NCBI RefSeq assembly: GCF_003668995.1 | Contig: NZ_CP033068.1 | Coordinates: 3,162,001 to 3,226,000, forward strand | Length of the DNA stretch: 64,000 nt | Origin: Flavobacterium sp. 140616W15 | GTDB taxonomy: Bacteria > Bacteroidota > Bacteroidia > Flavobacteriales > Flavobacteriaceae | Reading direction: 5' to 3' | In this document: positions 61,951-64,000 of the stretch, one piece after another | Numbering within the stretch: the stretch's first letter is position 1 | Layout: every line of letters begins with the position of its first letter | The notes under the pieces: generated by a model | The model's database searches: none | Seen by the model: the letters and a program-made list of their open reading frames with translations, nothing else | What the model was told of the DNA's origin: nothing | Translations under genes and position numbers: made by a program

Positions 61951-63396
61951 ATGAACCTTTTAACCAAACCAAAAGAAATGAAACACCTATTCCTATCTCT
62001 TTTATTCTTATTGTTTTTCAACCAAAATAATGCGCAAGAAAACATACCTACAGATTATCTTTCGAAAGAATTTCACAAAGACAGAAGAGAAGCTTTTAGA
62101 AATTTGATGCCCTTAAATTCTGTCGCAATAATTTTTTCGTATCCCGAAAGAAAATTCTCAAGAGATATTAATTATAATTTTCATCAAAATCCTGATTTAT
62201 ATTACCTAAGTGGTTACAAAGAACCAGATGCGGTTTTATTATTATTTAAGGAGACACAAGGAAGCGGTGATACTGCTTATAATGAAGTGTTTTTTGTTAG
62301 AGAAAAAAATACTGCCCATGAAATGTGGACAGGAAGACGTTTGGGCATAAATGGAACAAAATCTAAATTAGGATTTAAGGCAGTTTACAACGGAAAAGAC
62401 TTCAAAGATTTTGATATTGATTTTAAAAAATTTGACAAACTCATTTATGATAAAATCCCAACCGACATTGGCAAAGACTCAAGTGGTTTCGACCTTTTTG
62501 GATTATTACAAACATTTAAGACAAAAGCTGCAATTACAAATGAAGATGTCAATTCTTTACTATTATTTGAAAACATCACAGCAACACTACGAGAAATAAA
62601 AACCCCTGAAGAGATTGATTTAATGCGTAAATCAGTTAAACTTTCCTGCATTGCACATAATGAAGTCATGAAAGCTATTACTGCTGATATGAGTGAAAAT
62701 GAAGCCGATGGTATTCACGCTTATATTCACAGAAAGTATGGAGCAGAAGGAGAAGGCTACCCACCAATTGTGGGTGCTGGAGCCAATGGATGTATCTTGC
62801 ATTATGGCGAAAATAATAGCACAAAAATAGACAATCAATTATTATTAATGGATGTAGGTTCAGAATACCATGGTTACTCTGCTGATGTAACTCGAACCAT
62901 TCCCGCAAACGGAAAATTCACAGAAGAACAGAAAGCCATTTATCAATTGGTATATGATGCACAAGAAGAAATTTTTAAAATCTGCAAAGAAGGAACCCCA
63001 CTTGCAGATTTAAACATCAAGGCCAAAGAAGTTTTAGCCAAAGGACTACTTAAACTAGGAATCATCAATGATTTAAAAGAAGTAAACATCTACTACCCTC
63101 ACGGATGTTCCCATTTTCTTGGCCTAGACGTTCACGATAAAGGAAATTACAAAGGCCCAACAAGCTTGCTTAAAGAAAACATGGTTATTACAGTTGAACC
63201 AGGAATTTACATTCCAGCAAATAGCAAATGCGATAAAAAATGGTGGAATATAGGCGTACGTATCGAAGATGATATTCTCATAAAAAAAGACTCCTACGAA
63301 AACTTATCTATCGATTCTCCTAGAAAATGGCAAGATATTGAGAAACTAGCTTCTCAAAAAAGCAAATTCAATGAATTCAATCTACCTAAACTATAA
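61951..63396 (+). CDS. Exported aminopeptidase P (Xaa-Pro, M24 family)
   Basis: A signal peptide (the second ATG at 61978 gives MKHLFLSL as the classical signal; the ATG at 61951 adds nine residues) leads to an N-terminal creatinase-like domain (about 40-200). The M24 pita-bread domain (about 235-460) follows. Metal ligands: D in LLMDVGSEY, D in YSADVTRT, H in GCSHFLGLDVHD, E in TVEPGIYI and E in VRIEDD. These remove an N-terminal residue from peptides with proline second. An exported form is common in Bacteroidota and probably feeds on peptides in the periplasm. Confidence 0.92.
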   Translation: MNLLTKPKEMKHLFLSLLFLLFFNQNNAQENIPTDYLSKEFHKDRREAFRNLMPLNSVAIIFSYPERKFSRDINYNFHQNPDLYYLSGYKEPDAVLLLFKETQGSGDTAYNEVFFVREKNTAHEMWTGRRLGINGTKSKLGFKAVYNGKDFKDFDIDFKKFDKLIYDKIPTDIGKDSSGFDLFGLLQTFKTKAAITNEDVNSLLLFENITATLREIKTPEEIDLMRKSVKLSCIAHNEVMKAITADMSENEADGIHAYIHRKYGAEGEGYPPIVGAGANGCILHYGENNSTKIDNQLLLMDVGSEYHGYSADVTRTIPANGKFTEEQKAIYQLVYDAQEEIFKICKEGTPLADLNIKAKEVLAKGLLKLGIINDLKEVNIYYPHGCSHFLGLDVHDKGNYKGPTSLLKENMVITVEPGIYIPANSKCDKKWWNIGVRIEDDILIKKDSYENLSIDSPRKWQDIEKLASQKSKFNEFNLPKL

Positions 63397-63444
63397 ACAA
63401 AAATCACTCTCTTCATAAACTTTTACAGCTACAATTAAACAAAA

Positions 63445-64000
63445 ATGAAAGCATTAACTTTTTCCACATTTGGCAATTCCGATGTACTCGAATACATTGA
63501 TATCCCTGATCCGCAATTAAAACACGACGAAATTTTAGTCGAAATGAAAGCCATTGGATTAAATTTTGCAGATGTATATCGTCGAAAAGGAAACTATCAC
63601 CTTAAAGGAAATCCTCCTTTTATAGCTGGTTACGAAGGTTCTGGAATCGTAATAAACACAAACAACCACTCCGAGTTCAAAATTGGAGACAGAATTGCCT
63701 TTGCTGATGTTCCTTTTGCAAATGCAGAACTCGTTGCCGTTAATGTAAATCATGTAATTCCGCTACCAGAAGCAATCGATTTTGAAACAGGAGCTTCTAT
63801 TTTACTACAAGGATTAACTGCGCATTACCTTGCAAAAGATAGTCACAAAACATTAAAAGGAGAAACTGTTATTATTCATGCTGTTGCCGGAGGAGTAGGA
63901 CAATTCCTTACACAAATAAGCAAACTTTTGGGCGCAACCATAATTGGGTTAACCTCATCATCAGATAAAGCTAAAATCGCTATCGAGCAAGGAGCCGATT
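63445..64000 (+). CDS. Quinone oxidoreductase-like protein, cut by window end
   Basis: A frame starts at ATG 63445 (MKALTFSTFGNSDVLEY) and is open to the last base, so the gene continues past the window. The readable 185 residues match the zinc-independent quinone oxidoreductase branch of the medium-chain dehydrogenases: GLNFADVYRRKGNY, then GYEGSGIV, then HAVAGGVGQFLTQISKLLG with the nucleotide-binding GGVG. The structural-zinc cysteines of alcohol dehydrogenases are absent in the part seen. Function is NADPH-dependent reduction of quinones or enones by family. Confidence 0.85.
   Translation, partial: MKALTFSTFGNSDVLEYIDIPDPQLKHDEILVEMKAIGLNFADVYRRKGNYHLKGNPPFIAGYEGSGIVINTNNHSEFKIGDRIAFADVPFANAELVAVNVNHVIPLPEAIDFETGASILLQGLTAHYLAKDSHKTLKGETVIIHAVAGGVGQFLTQISKLLGATIIGLTSSSDKAKIAIEQGAD

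Overview
The window looks like a chromosomal segment of a Flavobacterium-like member of the Bacteroidota. The DNA is AT-rich. Several start sites are preceded by TAnnTTTG-type -7 boxes, which are typical of this phylum. There is a type IX secretion (T9SS) C-terminal sorting domain, a HmuY/TonB-receptor pair, a carboxypeptidase-regulatory-domain TonB receptor, and several families common in flavobacteria (DUF6607, DUF4369, TIGR03643).

Layout. 0.2-9.1 kb: housekeeping genes, namely lipA, a GAPDH gene, a TPR hybrid histidine kinase, punA, lpxK, a Nif3-like protein, a coiled-coil protein with a degenerate zinc ribbon, and an alpha/beta hydrolase. 9.1-11.4 kb: a small cassette of an ArsR-type regulator facing a cytochrome P450 and an ABM-domain monooxygenase. 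11.5-12.3 kb: rluF. 12.4-17.5 kb: an accessory block on the minus strand with a GH18 endoglycosidase-like protein, a two-repeat mannan-binding lectin of the cyanobacterial MVL type, a LytTR two-component system and an unrecognised 152-aa protein. 17.7-20.1 kb: folD and ffh. 20.4-24.9 kb: an MBOAT/SGNH/SGNH O-acylation locus, one SGNH protein carrying a LysM insert. 25.3-31.2 kb: a T9SS-exported modular protein, then a HmuY lipoprotein and TonB receptor facing a DUF6607 protein. 31.2-32.7 kb: a complete IS3-family element sitting in the loop of a terminator. 32.7-46.3 kb: argS, a TonB receptor, cutC, fabH, an S9 peptidase, an ABC ATPase, an OmpA lipoprotein, a lipocalin-like lipoprotein and htpG. 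46.5-49.9 kb: a second accessory block with a small protein, a TIGR02594-type peptidoglycan hydrolase, a membrane hydrolase-like protein and a lipase, three of the four frameshifted. 50.1-56.7 kb: transporters, small membrane proteins, a fatty-acid hydroxylase-type protein and a metallopeptidase. 57.1-57.5 kb: three near-identical tRNA-Thr(TGT) genes. 57.6-64 kb: manA, bcp, queD, idi, msrB-msrA, an aminopeptidase P and the start of a quinone-oxidoreductase-like gene cut by the window edge.

Two observations stand out. First, the 12.4-17.5 kb block combines a predicted N-glycan-cleaving enzyme, a high-mannose-glycan lectin and a sensor/regulator pair. None of its three putative effector proteins has a visible signal peptide. 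Second, several reading frames (GAPDH, queD, and three genes at 46.5-49.9 kb) are restored by single-base changes, mostly in A or G runs. This points to homopolymer length error in the sequence, true recent frameshifting, or both, and it changes the predicted ends of those proteins.
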